DNA of 64,000 bases from assembly GCF_017744115.1 (NCBI RefSeq), contig NZ_JAGHQW010000009.1:62001-126000 (forward strand). Direction: 5' to 3'. Position 1 is the stretch's first letter, and each line of letters starts with the position of its first letter. The stretch is from Salinisphaera sp. G21_0 (GTDB taxonomy: Bacteria; Pseudomonadota; Gammaproteobacteria; Pseudomonadales; Endozoicomonadaceae). The position numbers and the translations under genes were made by a program. Under the pieces are notes generated by a model. That model was not told the origin of the DNA, did no database searches, and saw only the letters and a list, made by a program, of their open reading frames with translations. Below are positions 8,678 through 17,807 of the stretch, piece after piece.

Positions 8678-11600
8678 ACTGAATGTTCATGCTGGTCAGA
8701 TATCTTGATAGCATGGTCTGCCCGGGTAATCTGAGCCATCAGTTGTTCATGCACCCCGGCAGGACCGTGAACTCTGAATATGCGCATCAGTTTTCTCAGC
8801 ATGGTTTCAGCGGCTTGTCGTTTTACCGGAGATAGTCCTTCGAGGTTATCAATACCTTTCATAAAACATTCAATGGATTTGCCGGACTGCTCAACACTGA
8901 GAGACTCCGACACGGTTATCCATAGGCTTTTGGCCTCATTGATCAGAAAATCATTGCTATAGCTGGCGAGTGCCTGAACATTATCTTCTGGCCATTCCCG
9001 GATTCTTTTAGCAACATTGAACAACAACAGGTCGGTGGGGTGGAGCCCTTCATAATCGGCCTTGGTCAAGAGTGTTTTTAACAAGTGTTCCCTATCCAGG
9101 GCGATCCGGTTTTGCAGGCAATCAGAAGGATAATCGGTATCGAGATCCTGTTTATTACTGACATTATTGAGCAGTTGCAACAGGGATTTAAGCAGGGCTG
9201 GCTTTGCCAGTTGCGCTATCAGGTGCAGAAGGTTTCTGTTATCACCGGAAGGGTTGGCTGTCAGCAACTGATTAAGGTAGTACAGGCGGAGGTACCGGGT
9301 TTCTTCAAGACATTTGATCAGTGTTTCGCAAGCCCTGTCGTGCCCTTTTGCTGCAGCGAAAATCAGCGCGCTGGATGGCTTACCCTCATCATCCTGCCCC
9401 AGCAATTCCGATGGAAAGATTCTGCCCTCTTTATGCAGTGACTCCAGTAAGGGGAATGCCCCCGAGACATTAATAATCTGGAAGGGCAGGTTGTCCGTTG
9501 ACCGCCAATGGCAGCTGCGCTCATCGGTAGCTGGCCAGGGAGGCTCAATGATATCCGTGTATTCGCAGGGGACGTGCTTTTCCTGAGCTTTACAGTCCCC
9601 AACAATTTCTTCAATAACGCTTGCAGTATCTTTGTTTTCACGGAGATATTGACACAACACCCGCTGTATAGTGCGGTCTTCTGACAAGTGATGTCCATGC
9701 TCAAAGGCTTTGCTGAACAGTGCCAGCTCGGCGGCTCTTGTGTTTTTTTTCTGAGCCTCAAGCTCTGGCTTCAGGCTGGCTTCCAGTTGTGCAACCGCTG
9801 CCCTGACCCGCGCTGTATTTTCCGCAACGATGTATTCTGTTGCCTGAATTTGTTGTTGTAAGTCCGCCATTTTGTTTTCTATATCATCAATGGGTACCAG
9901 ACTTTCCAGCTTCATTAAACGGAGGATATCCGGAAGGATTTTCGGAAGAGTTTCCGGGTCGATATGGTGAGACTGACACTTCCTTGCAAGCTCCAGCCAT
10001 TGCATATCTTCGTGATATATTTCACGGTTTCTGCTGTGTTGCAATCCCTTTGAATACAGCGTTGAAGTTGCCTGCCGCTGGGCACTGCTTGCATCGATCA
10101 AGCCGCCATAATCATTTCTCTTATCATAGGCAATAAGTGCATCAGCATAAGAATACGTTCGGTCTTCAATCATTATCTCGCAATTCATTCGGTTTTCTAA
10201 CAGGTTAAACAGTGCTTCCTTACATTCTTGCAACTTCCCGGCAATTTTATTATGCGCCTTTTCCACCGCGACCAGGATTTTGTTTTCTCTCTCAATCTGT
10301 TGTCGTTGATTGTCAATCTTTTCGGTATTCTTTTCCCTGAGTAGATTTATAGTCTCAAACAGGTCATAGCCGAAGTTGCTGTGTCTGCTAATAAATTTGC
10401 GGGAGCGGTTGCTCGCAGCAGTTTTCAGCGGTTCGCTGTTTGCTCCCATACCGATCAAGTCGAACAGGCTTTTTCCGGCAGATAATGCAGGCTCCAAAGG
10501 AGCAGACTCAATGACTTCCTGTAATTGCTGTTGTTGTTGTTTGCTCAGCGGCTCCGTATCAATACCGGAAGGTTTTGCGGTATGTGCCTGTGCCATCGAC
10601 TCCAATGTTGATAGCAGAGGTTGGTCATGCAGGTAATCAATCTCATGCAACGGGTGTAACTCACACTTTTCCTGCTCGCTCCGCAAGCGGAACATGCTGT
10701 GGTCATGCCTTTCACGGGTCCGATGCAGCGCTTTTTGTTGCTCAATATCAGGTGCGCTGTACATGGGGTCTTCGTGTTGCAGATAGTCCAGTGTGTACTG
10801 TAATGATCGATATCTATTATGTTGATCCAGGGCTCTGTAACTCCATCGCTGGCCCACCTCGGCAATACGTTGGGCCAGTTGCTCAGGCTGTTGATTGAAC
10901 GCACGGATATCTGGATGAAACAGAGCCTTGCTGACTGGCCCTGTTTCGTAATAGGTTCTTAATGCAGAAACAGTGTCCAGCAGTTTCCGGTCCTCCGGGG
11001 AGATTTCAGGGTTTTCAGGCCCGGAAATGATCGCGTTTATCAGTTCCTGCAACTCTTGTGGGGGAGTGAGTCGGTGTATTTTTGAGAGTTTTTTCAGCGT
11101 ATTTCTGGTTTCAACCCACTGGTTATGGATGGACGCTGTCTCATGGGTTGATTGCCACTGGCTGTGCTCCTGTTGTATACGGTGGAACTGATCAGACAAC
11201 GCAATAATCTGTTTTAAGGTTTCGTCCTCATTTTGAATGGGGCGATTGGCACTGGTCGTGCTGTTGGCAAACTGCTCCAGCCGATCTATTCCGGCTTTAG
11301 CAGCCTCTTTCTCGGTAATCAGACCATCGTCATTGATTTGATTGAGCCAGGTGCCAATCAGTGGGATAAGTGTCTTGAGTTGGTCATACAGGTAATGTCG
11401 GGATAGCTGGGCTCTATCCTCAGTGGGATTGATCTGGTCAGACATTGCCATGTCAGAGTCAATACGGGAAGCATCGCAGGCTATCGGTGTTGTTCTACTG
11501 ACGTACTCTTCAGGAAGAAACTGCTGACAAAGTTCGGAAGCTATTTTAATCAGGTTTTTGATTTCACGGTTAAGGTTTTCCTGGTAGGCAGGCTGGTGAT

Positions 11601-14600
11601 GAGCCGTTAATATCTGCTGCTGCTGCTTCAGACTGTTTAACTCCCACCGTTGGTCCATTCTGTTTTCTACTTTCCTGATCATCTGGTCGATTATGAATGG
11701 GTAGTCATCAGAGGGCTGCTTCGATGGGCGGATGGATTCCAGGATTGAATCCATTATTTGCTGATAGCTGCAACTGCGGTCACTTTGCCGGAAAGCGGCT
11801 TTCACAGACTGCCGGATCCTGTTCCCCAGTAAACCATCAGGTTGGCACCACTCGTTTCTGAAAAGCTCACCCATTTGCAGCTTTAGTTTATTGGATTCAC
11901 TGTTAGCGTGGCGACCGTAATAGTCATTGGCAAACCGGAGAGAACGACTTCTGGATTGAATGATATACAGCGTTTTGATTAAACGCCTGAATAGGTTGTC
12001 TGTTGGGTGTAAATCAGCAAATAACTGAAAGGCCGTTAGCTCCAGCAGCTGTTTGCACATGTTAGTGTCAGGTAGCCCGGGGAGCAGGGCTTCTATTTGC
12101 TGTAACAGAGAGCATAATGTCTGGCTTGATGCCTGGCCCTGAAAACGGGTGATGATTCCCCTGAGGTTAAGGCCTGGCTCTCCGGTTGTCTCTGCCACTG
12201 CCAACAGTTCCCTGATAACGTCCATAGTCTCCCGCTCGGCAGGGGGGAGTTCGGTGATGCTTGCAGAAGAAGCTTCTGTTTTTCGCGCTTTTCGGGGGAC
12301 AGACTCGGTGGCGGGGCTGATAGTGAGCTGCCTTTTCAGTGACGCTTGTACATTGCCACTGTTTGCCAAAACAGTGCTGTCGTTTTCTCTGGCCACCTGC
12401 TGAATAACTGGCAGAATTTCGGTGTTGAAAACCTGGTAGACATAGGTGATTTGACGTTTATCCTGAGCGCTCCCGGTAAACAGGAAGGTGATGGGTACCT
12501 CAATTTTTAGCCAGTCAACCGGTTTTGTCAGATCAGTTGATCGGGTCGATAGCAGAAAATCCTCCCGTAGTTTTTGTTCGTCGCGTCCCATTCGTTCAAT
12601 CCTCCGGGTACGTGAACTGTCTTCAAGTTTTGCTGAAGGAATACGAAAGTGTTTGTCCCTGGGCAGAAGCAGATGTTGTGGATCAAGTGTGACAGCTCGG
12701 TGGCTGGTCAGCAGATAGTCGGGAACGCTAAGATAGTTCTCTGCTGAAATGGTGTTGTTGCCATAAGGTGCTATGTCGTAATAACGGTCCTTCCGGCACT
12801 CCATTTTGGAGAATCTTACCCAGCGTTCACCGTCGTCGCTGTCGTCGCTGTCATATAAACTGTGCTGGTAACGTCCATGGGTGCGCTGCATGGCTTGAAA
12901 CCCTTCCACGTCGCTATCATCGTCGTAGCTATCATCGTCGTAGCTGTCATCGTCGTAGCTGTCATCTGAATCTTGTCGGGCAGGTTTATGGGCGCGCAGT
13001 GCGGCTCGCAACTCTCCAAAGTCGCTATCGCCACCGTAGCTATCATCTGAATCTTGCTGGTAAGGATTATGACCGGCTATTTCGGCTTGCGACCTTTCCA
13101 GGTCGCTCACCTCGCCGTAGTTGTCATCTGAATCTTGCAGGTAAGGATTATGACCGGATATTACAGCTTGTGACCTTTCCGAGTCGCTATCCTCGCCGTA
13201 GCTGTCATCTGAATCTTGCTGGTAAGGATTATGACCGGGTATTACGGCTTGCGACCTTTCCAGGTCGCTATCCTCGTCGTAGCTATCATCTGAATCATGC
13301 CGGGCAGGTTCATGGGGGCGCAATCCGGCATGCAGCTCTTCCGGGTCGATATCATCGTCGCAGCTGTTATCGTCACAGCTATTATCGTCACAGCTGGCAT
13401 CTGAATCAGGATTATGGGCGGGTACGCGGTGTGACCTTTTATAATCGCTATCGTAGTCGTAGTAATCATCTGAATCTTGCTGCTCAAGTTCATTGGCAGG
13501 CAGTACGGCCTGCAATCCCTCATTATGATGGTCAATAAGGGTTCGGGCCTTATTCACGGCCTCCAAGGGCACTGATAGCCCATCCGTTGACGCCATCATT
13601 ATTATGCACTGCGCCATTCTCAGCTGGAGAGTTTTAATCAGGCAGTTAACCGATTGTTCTTTGGACTTCTTTATGGCTTCAGTAACATTTTCATTGATGG
13701 AGTAGGTCAGGATCAGTTGGGTTTTGTACATTTTCAAGAGAATATCCTTACCAATGCTCCCTGTTGCCAGTAGTTTTTTCAGCAGGGACTGGTCTCTGAA
13801 TTTAAGCAATGTGTAGATAATGCCCAGGCGGTTTTCTGCACTGACTGACGGGGTGAGATCACAGAGCAGTGTGTTAAAGAGCTCAACGACTTCAGACAGT
13901 TGTTGTGGGGTGGCATCATTAATGGCCTTATCCATTCCCTTTTTTAGCCACTGCATACTAGGGTTGTCCGTTTCATGGCCACTACTGAGCAGACGTTCTT
14001 TATAGATACAGAGTTTCTGCAGCCCGGTCCTTCTCAGGTCTGGTAATTTTGTGTAAAGCTTGTTGGTAACCATACTTTGCAGCCAGGTCAGCTGCTGACT
14101 GCTGAGTTTGCTGCCTTTCAAATGGTGTTGTGATAGCCAGAAAAAAAGCGGCTTCAGCAGGGTAAAGCCGGGATGGACGGTTAATTTCAACGTTGGAATC
14201 AGGGCGGTCAGTGCCGTGCACTCTGCCTCGGTGGCAGGTAACAAACCGGGCTCTGTGTTGAGAGCATGGGCAATGTGCTGCCCGATGGCTGAGTCCTGAA
14301 TTTTCAGAACCATCAACAGTATCCTCTGCCAGTGAGCCATGGCTACTGCTTTTCTTTTTTGCACATGATCCAGAATAACACCCGGGTCTTTACCTGCCGT
14401 TTTTCCCGGAGGGGCTAGACGATCACGCAGCTCCCGGAATGTCTCATCACCGAGATCCTCCCGGGTAAAGTGATGCAGGCCAATACTTATGGTCTGGGGC
14501 TGCCCATTGGTTTTTATATGCGCTGAGGCGGGCTGCTCACCTGCCAGGTGATACAGATCCTGTAGTTTATACCCCTGTTTTATCCGGGTTATCAGTTCCA

Positions 14601-15021
14601 GTAAGAATCCGGTCTGAAGATGTGATGGGTGATCTGAGACTTTGATCATCTCCTCCGGGTTCATTTTTCTTAAATAGGGGGTGAACTCAAGGGCTGGTAA
14701 CAAATGCGTCAGGACAGACGTTTGCGACATCCCTGTTGTTGACATTAACGACGGAATGAGTTGTTCAAAAAGACGGTTTTTTTTAAATGTCTGTTTGTAA
14801 TCAGTCTTGGTCAGTTGGTGAAGATGCACTCGGTCAGCAATGGTTTTTTCTGGAACCCTTCTTGTGACATAGCCTGATACATGGTCTGTGGAAATAACAG
14901 GAATCTGTTTTTTGGTTGTCTGAGTGCTGCAGTACGGGGAGCCTGGGGTCAGCTTGCCTGATTGTGATGAAATCGTTAAATCAAGAAGCTGTGGACTTAA
15001 TGCGGTGTTGAGTTTATCCAT
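8626..15021 (-). CDS. Giant protein with acidic DSDDSY repeats and C-terminal ankyrin-like part (2131 aa)
   Basis: One uninterrupted frame of 6.4 kb. I do not recognise an enzyme domain. The N-terminal 500 residues are helical and leucine-rich. Residues about 505-735 are a low-complexity acidic array: units of roughly 27 residues built as QDSDDSYGEDSD then ERSQAVISGHNPY, ending in a run of SYDDD. Residues 735-1650 are helical with long Gln/Glu-rich stretches. A coiled coil is likely around IENKMADLQQQIQATE. Near the C-terminus SSALIFAAAKGHDRACETL and NRNLLHLIAQLAKPALLKSL look like degenerate ankyrin repeats. The last 16 residues (GGCPRIAPVARMAEN) are encoded by the dispersed repeat, so the original C-terminus was replaced. 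No signal peptide. A large translocated or structural protein acting on the host is a guess. Confidence 0.7.
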   Translation of the reverse strand: MDKLNTALSPQLLDLTISSQSGKLTPGSPYCSTQTTKKQIPVISTDHVSGYVTRRVPEKTIADRVHLHQLTKTDYKQTFKKNRLFEQLIPSLMSTTGMSQTSVLTHLLPALEFTPYLRKMNPEEMIKVSDHPSHLQTGFLLELITRIKQGYKLQDLYHLAGEQPASAHIKTNGQPQTISIGLHHFTREDLGDETFRELRDRLAPPGKTAGKDPGVILDHVQKRKAVAMAHWQRILLMVLKIQDSAIGQHIAHALNTEPGLLPATEAECTALTALIPTLKLTVHPGFTLLKPLFFWLSQHHLKGSKLSSQQLTWLQSMVTNKLYTKLPDLRRTGLQKLCIYKERLLSSGHETDNPSMQWLKKGMDKAINDATPQQLSEVVELFNTLLCDLTPSVSAENRLGIIYTLLKFRDQSLLKKLLATGSIGKDILLKMYKTQLILTYSINENVTEAIKKSKEQSVNCLIKTLQLRMAQCIIMMASTDGLSVPLEAVNKARTLIDHHNEGLQAVLPANELEQQDSDDYYDYDSDYKRSHRVPAHNPDSDASCDDNSCDDNSCDDDIDPEELHAGLRPHEPARHDSDDSYDEDSDLERSQAVIPGHNPYQQDSDDSYGEDSDSERSQAVISGHNPYLQDSDDNYGEVSDLERSQAEIAGHNPYQQDSDDSYGGDSDFGELRAALRAHKPARQDSDDSYDDDSYDDDSYDDDSDVEGFQAMQRTHGRYQHSLYDSDDSDDGERWVRFSKMECRKDRYYDIAPYGNNTISAENYLSVPDYLLTSHRAVTLDPQHLLLPRDKHFRIPSAKLEDSSRTRRIERMGRDEQKLREDFLLSTRSTDLTKPVDWLKIEVPITFLFTGSAQDKRQITYVYQVFNTEILPVIQQVARENDSTVLANSGNVQASLKRQLTISPATESVPRKARKTEASSASITELPPAERETMDVIRELLAVAETTGEPGLNLRGIITRFQGQASSQTLCSLLQQIEALLPGLPDTNMCKQLLELTAFQLFADLHPTDNLFRRLIKTLYIIQSRSRSLRFANDYYGRHANSESNKLKLQMGELFRNEWCQPDGLLGNRIRQSVKAAFRQSDRSCSYQQIMDSILESIRPSKQPSDDYPFIIDQMIRKVENRMDQRWELNSLKQQQQILTAHHQPAYQENLNREIKNLIKIASELCQQFLPEEYVSRTTPIACDASRIDSDMAMSDQINPTEDRAQLSRHYLYDQLKTLIPLIGTWLNQINDDGLITEKEAAKAGIDRLEQFANSTTSANRPIQNEDETLKQIIALSDQFHRIQQEHSQWQSTHETASIHNQWVETRNTLKKLSKIHRLTPPQELQELINAIISGPENPEISPEDRKLLDTVSALRTYYETGPVSKALFHPDIRAFNQQPEQLAQRIAEVGQRWSYRALDQHNRYRSLQYTLDYLQHEDPMYSAPDIEQQKALHRTRERHDHSMFRLRSEQEKCELHPLHEIDYLHDQPLLSTLESMAQAHTAKPSGIDTEPLSKQQQQQLQEVIESAPLEPALSAGKSLFDLIGMGANSEPLKTAASNRSRKFISRHSNFGYDLFETINLLREKNTEKIDNQRQQIERENKILVAVEKAHNKIAGKLQECKEALFNLLENRMNCEIMIEDRTYSYADALIAYDKRNDYGGLIDASSAQRQATSTLYSKGLQHSRNREIYHEDMQWLELARKCQSHHIDPETLPKILPDILRLMKLESLVPIDDIENKMADLQQQIQATEYIVAENTARVRAAVAQLEASLKPELEAQKKNTRAAELALFSKAFEHGHHLSEDRTIQRVLCQYLRENKDTASVIEEIVGDCKAQEKHVPCEYTDIIEPPWPATDERSCHWRSTDNLPFQIINVSGAFPLLESLHKEGRIFPSELLGQDDEGKPSSALIFAAAKGHDRACETLIKCLEETRYLRLYYLNQLLTANPSGDNRNLLHLIAQLAKPALLKSLLQLLNNVSNKQDLDTDYPSDCLQNRIALDREHLLKTLLTKADYEGLHPTDLLLFNVAKRIREWPEDNVQALASYSNDFLINEAKSLWITVSESLSVEQSGKSIECFMKGIDNLEGLSPVKRQAAETMLRKLMRIFRVHGPAGVHEQLMAQITRADHAIKISDQHEHSVPGGCPRIAPVARMAEN
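12820..13490. repeat. Tandem repeats encoding the acidic array
   Basis: Units of about 81-99 bp inside the giant gene, with the shared word GTAGCTRTCATCTGAATCTT and an inner 15-bp unit TCGTCGTAGCTATCA repeated near 12915-12965 and again (with changes) near 13345-13400. The units are near-identical between 13040 and 13270, a sign of recent expansion or gene conversion. The array also opens long meaningless frames on the other strand. Confidence 0.8.
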
Positions 15022-15309
15022 ACTGCTGCTCTTAATGCTAATTGTCTGTTTTGATCACAAAGACCGGCGAAGTACCATGTGGTTGATCAGATGTATTAAT
15101 AGCTTTCGTACAAACCCGGGTAATCAGAAGCTGCCCCCAAGGACAAATGTACGGCAAATTACGGGAAACTGGCTCAGTAAGTATCCCGTTAGTTCATCCA
15201 GTTAAGTAAAAGTTCCCGCTTTATATTTTTTTCTGTAAAGGTTGGTCTAACGTGCTGATAATGAAAATGGCGGGATGATGATGGAGCTCAACGGCCGGTA
15301 GATCAAATC
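15022..15309. other. Intergenic, no gene seen
   Basis: No credible reading frame or RNA was found. The region should carry the promoter of the giant minus-strand gene; upstream of ATG 15021 only a weak AAGAG ribosome site is visible. Confidence 0.5.
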
Positions 15310-15866
15310 AGGGTCATGTATAGTCCGCCCCGCTTTGCAAGGAAAAGTTTTCCATCGTGTATCAACAGGATTCGCAGGTAGGTATCGCCCCGTTTACTGA
15401 TCCCCAGCAACGTGGGCACGCCACCGGTCGATTGCTGCTTTGGCACCAAGCCAGCCAGGCAGCCATTTCTCTGCCATTTTTAAATGCTGATATATCACCA
15501 ATCGCAGCAAACAGTGCTGTAGCACTGAGTAACCCAATGCCGGGTATGGTTAGCAAAAGTTTGCAAGCTTCAATGCCGATAACGCATTGAGGCAGGTTAG
15601 CCATAAAGGGCAAGAGTTCCTTGCGGTTAAGTTTCTTTTTGAGAGCCACATGACCTTTGGCATTAACTCCATGTAACTGGAAACTCTTTTTGCTCAGATC
15701 GATTCCGAGAAAAACAACCGATCTTTCTGGTTTGCTCCTGATTTGTTAATCTTGCCCATGAATGGCTCGCTCCGTTTCTTATTCTGAATGATGTCCGAAC
15801 AACTCATTCTATCTTGGCTCATTTGAAGCCGTTTTGGGAGCGGGGCGGATCATTCCATTAGGTCTT
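15310..15866 (-). mobile_element. IS110/IS1111-family element, decayed copy A
   Basis: The minus strand starts with VVFLGIDLSKKSFQLHGVNA and GHVALKKKLNRKELLPFM, the DEDD N-terminal domain. It then jumps from VIGIEA straight into CKLLLTIPGIGLLSATAL, so the linker and coiled-coil part are deleted. A one-base loss after AAWL shifts the frame, and the sequence skips from GTTGATACACG to ATGGAAAACTT at the right end, losing the C-terminus. The ends carry GTCCGCCCCGCT-type inverted repeats identical in placement to copy B (17808-18725). The copies are deleted in complementary places. Element limits are approximate. Confidence 0.8.
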
Positions 15867-15929
15867 TCTTTTTGCACGTCACTGGTTATCTACCGTCTAA
15901 GGAATTGTCTTTTAATAAGTTCCCGATTT

Positions 15930-16022
15930 CCGTTCACCCTGAGTGCTGAGCTTGTCGAAGTATCGAAGGGTCGTGCCATCGAACTTCGATACTTCGACAA
16001 GCTCAGCACTCAGTCCGAACGG
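15930..16022. repeat. REP-like palindrome
   Basis: A long inverted repeat: GAGTGCTGAGCTTGTCGAAG with TATCGAAGG on the left is mirrored by CTTCGATACTTCGACAAGCT and CAGCACTC on the right around a loop near 15971-15982. CCGTTCACCCTGAG / CTCAGTCCGAACGG close the base. This TGAGCTTGTCGAAGT palindrome is a common intergenic repeat in bacterial genomes. Confidence 0.85.
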
Positions 16023-16070
16023 AGTCAGGCAATGAGAATAGGGAAGTTATTTCCAGACAACTCCTAAGAT

Positions 16071-16430
16071 ATGCAAGATGAAAGACCCCAAGTTTTGCTG
16101 GTTCAGGTGCATGGCGAGGTTGTGTTCCCCAATGCCATGGTATTCAGCGAAGGCAAAACCATAGCGGATTATGTCAACAGTGCCGACGGTTATTCCCAAA
16201 AGGCGGATCAGTCTCGAGTACTGGTATTGCATACCGGTGGCACCATTACCCGCATCGAATACAACGATGGCTGGCTCACCGGTGGCAAGCTGGCGAAGTA
16301 CGGTGTCAAGCCCGGCGATGAGATTCTGGTGATGCCAAAGGTAGACGACAAAACCATGCAGTACACCAGTGATATTACGGAAGTGGTTTACCAGGTGGCC
16401 ATGAACGCGGCGGTGGTGTTGAAACTTTAA
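16071..16430 (+). pseudogene. Polysaccharide export (Wza/SLBB-type) protein, C-terminal remnant
   Basis: The 119 residues include VQVHGEVVFPNAMVFSEGKT, IADYVNSADGYSQKAD and VKPGDEILVMPKVD, which form a soluble-ligand-binding beta-grasp (SLBB) domain as found at the C-terminus of outer-membrane polysaccharide export proteins. The signal peptide and the N-terminal export domain are missing, and the fragment begins just after a REP palindrome. Its end, YQVAMNAAVVLKL, looks like the natural C-terminus. It is read as a 5'-truncated gene left between two IS110 remnants. Expression as a separate domain cannot be excluded. Confidence 0.7.
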
Positions 16431-16451
16431 TACAGGGTTGAAAGTGTCTCA

Positions 16452-16889
16452 TCAATCAAAAGGGTTAGTCACAGAAAAACCAGGGATTTTCCTGAAATCG
16501 GTATCCCTGGTAAGAATCTCACTGACGCTGTGCTCTTTCATAACTGCTGCAATACGACAGTCGTGAACAAAGTTGCCTCTGACAGGTGCCACTTGTTGGA
16601 TAATTTCTGCAAAATACAGCAGATGGTCAGAGCCGGGATCAATCCGGAATACCGCTGGTTGGTCGAGAAGGTTCCTTATATTGGCGAGTGCTTGCTCAAT
16701 ACCCAACGGTTTCGGCTTGATTAATTTTGGATGGGTGACCACCCTCAGATATTCAAATATATTGATCCAGGTAATGCAGTGGCGGGTTTTCTGTGAGGCA
16801 ACCTGCTCCAGAAGTGCCCTGGCCAGCTCATGCTCATCAAAAAAGGGAATGCTGGCGTAGACAAGAATGTTGGTATCAATCAGCTTCAT
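16452..16889 (-). CDS. vapC: VapC-family PIN-domain toxin (ribonuclease)
   Basis: A 145-residue PIN-domain protein. The first acidic residue lies in MKLIDTNILVYA (Asp5). Others fit the family pattern: Glu46 in WINIFEYLRV, Asp109 in NFVHDCRIAAVM and Asp127 or Asp129 in ILTRDTDFRKI. PIN toxins of type II toxin-antitoxin systems cleave tRNA or rRNA when freed from the antitoxin. The gene follows the antitoxin gene on the same strand with a 27-bp gap, and the two are likely cotranscribed from the promoter at 17193-17220. The catalytic pattern is complete, so the toxin is probably functional. The C-terminus ends in NPFD, common among these toxins. Confidence 0.88.
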   Translation of the reverse strand: MKLIDTNILVYASIPFFDEHELARALLEQVASQKTRHCITWINIFEYLRVVTHPKLIKPKPLGIEQALANIRNLLDQPAVFRIDPGSDHLLYFAEIIQQVAPVRGNFVHDCRIAAVMKEHSVSEILTRDTDFRKIPGFSVTNPFD

Positions 16890-16916
16890 GGCTTATTCCG
16901 CTCAACTCATGGGGCA

Positions 16917-17147
16917 TTAAGCCAGGTCATCAAGGTAGCTGCGATCCGATGGATCGAAACCATCGGCAGGTTTGCCATTTTTTGCCACATGCCATTGGAA
17001 AGGCACTTGGTCGGGTTCATTTTGCTGTGCGGAAATAGCCATGCGAATGAGCTGGTTTGCCAACTGGCTCACGGTTGTGCGTTCTCTGGCTGCTTGCTCC
17101 TTGAGCTGGGCAAGCAAGCCCGGTTCCAGGTCCAGTGTTGTTCGCAT
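16917..17147 (-). CDS. vapB: VapB-type ribbon-helix-helix antitoxin
   Basis: A 76-residue protein. Residues 1-45 (MRTTLDLEPGLLAQLKEQA, then TTVSQLANQLIRMA) are a ribbon-helix-helix DNA-binding domain: a short strand that pairs in the dimer, then two helices. The C-terminal 30 residues are the flexible toxin-binding tail. It should neutralise the PIN toxin encoded just downstream and repress the shared promoter. AAGGGG precedes ATG 17147. A 14-bp palindrome in the promoter spacer at 17200-17213 is the likely operator. The pair is flanked by decayed IS110 copies, consistent with a mobile addiction module. Confidence 0.85.
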   Translation of the reverse strand: MRTTLDLEPGLLAQLKEQAARERTTVSQLANQLIRMAISAQQNEPDQVPFQWHVAKNGKPADGFDPSDRSYLDDLA

Positions 17148-17192
17148 GGTTTAACCCCTTTTTCTTTTTTAGTTTGATACATCATGAATATG

Positions 17193-17220
17193 ATAATAGT
17201 GCATCATGATGCATTGGCAA
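17193..17220 (-). promoter_or_regulatory. vapBC promoter with palindromic operator in the spacer
   Basis: On the minus strand TTGCCA (plus 17215-17220) and TATTAT (plus 17193-17198) are separated by 16 bp, a close match to a sigma-70 promoter. The spacer contains the perfect palindrome TGCATCATGATGCA at 17200-17213. A second ATCATGA half-like motif lies at 17181-17187. A dimeric ribbon-helix-helix repressor bound here would block RNA polymerase. Confidence 0.7.
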
Positions 17221-17261
17221 GGCATCATTGACGTCTCCGGTTTTGGATACTCACCTTCCCA

Positions 17262-17375
17262 GTGGTATCCAGTGAAGAAGGCAGCCCGACACTGAAAACC
17301 ATTCTGGCAGATATTGATAACCCGGCGCTGGTTGAGCATATTCAGAGGGTGGGGCAGCTTTTTTATCAGAGGTAA
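17262..17375 (+). pseudogene. Unknown gene remnant, C-terminal part
   Basis: A short frame reads SSEEGSPTLKTILADIDNPA then LVEHIQRVGQLFYQR and stops at 17373-17375. It has protein-like composition but no start codon nearby and no partner upstream. I do not recognise the family with certainty. It could be the tail of a PD-(D/E)XK-type transposition nuclease. Confidence 0.35.
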
Positions 17376-17386
17376 AAAGGCAAAGT

Positions 17387-17806
17387 TTAGCTTCGAAATC
17401 GCTCTGGCCAGAAGCCGACATCCATAAACTGGTCAAAACTCCAGAGACAATCCGGGGGGAAATCCTCTTCAGGTAAACCTGTCTCAATGTGCGCATACCA
17501 GATTGCATCTTTATATGCCTTCGAGATGCACTCCACCAGCTTGCTTTGAAGGCTAGGGCTATCTGACAAAAGTGCGGTGATCTCTTTTCTCTGAACTTCC
17601 TCAAAATATTCACTGCTCACCTGGGGATTAAACAGGTGGATAACTCCACTATTGGATGACGCGGATATCTCGGGTTTGCTATGCGCTGTTTCGATAAATG
17701 CGTGGCTCGCTACCAAAAATAGGTAGAAGTGCTTGATTTGATTGGCGGTAGCGTGCTTTTTGGTTGGGTGTTCGGTTTTGCTGCTTGAGCTTTGCGAGCA
17801 GATCAA
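17387..17806 (-). CDS. Hypothetical protein (139 aa)
   Basis: Not recognised. The N-terminal 45 residues are polar, followed by a mixed helical part (EEVQRKEITALLSDSPSL) and an acidic, aromatic end (GLPEEDFPPDCLWSFDQFMD). No signal peptide is evident, though YLFLVASHAFIETA is mildly hydrophobic. It lies between the vapBC region and IS110 copy B and ends near the remnant at 17262-17375. It could be an orphan or a truncated gene. Confidence 0.4.
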   Translation of the reverse strand: MICSQSSSSKTEHPTKKHATANQIKHFYLFLVASHAFIETAHSKPEISASSNSGVIHLFNPQVSSEYFEEVQRKEITALLSDSPSLQSKLVECISKAYKDAIWYAHIETGLPEEDFPPDCLWSFDQFMDVGFWPERFRS

Positions 17807-17807
17807 G

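Noticed and set aside
12768-13538. 256-residue His/Arg-rich plus-strand frame over the acidic array
   Set aside because: Exact antisense of the DSDDSY repeats; no ribosome site, extreme composition.
15930-16022. Palindrome considered as a terminator or integron-like site
   Set aside because: No T run on either side, no integrase nearby, and the core TGAGCTTGTCGAAGT is a widespread REP-like repeat.
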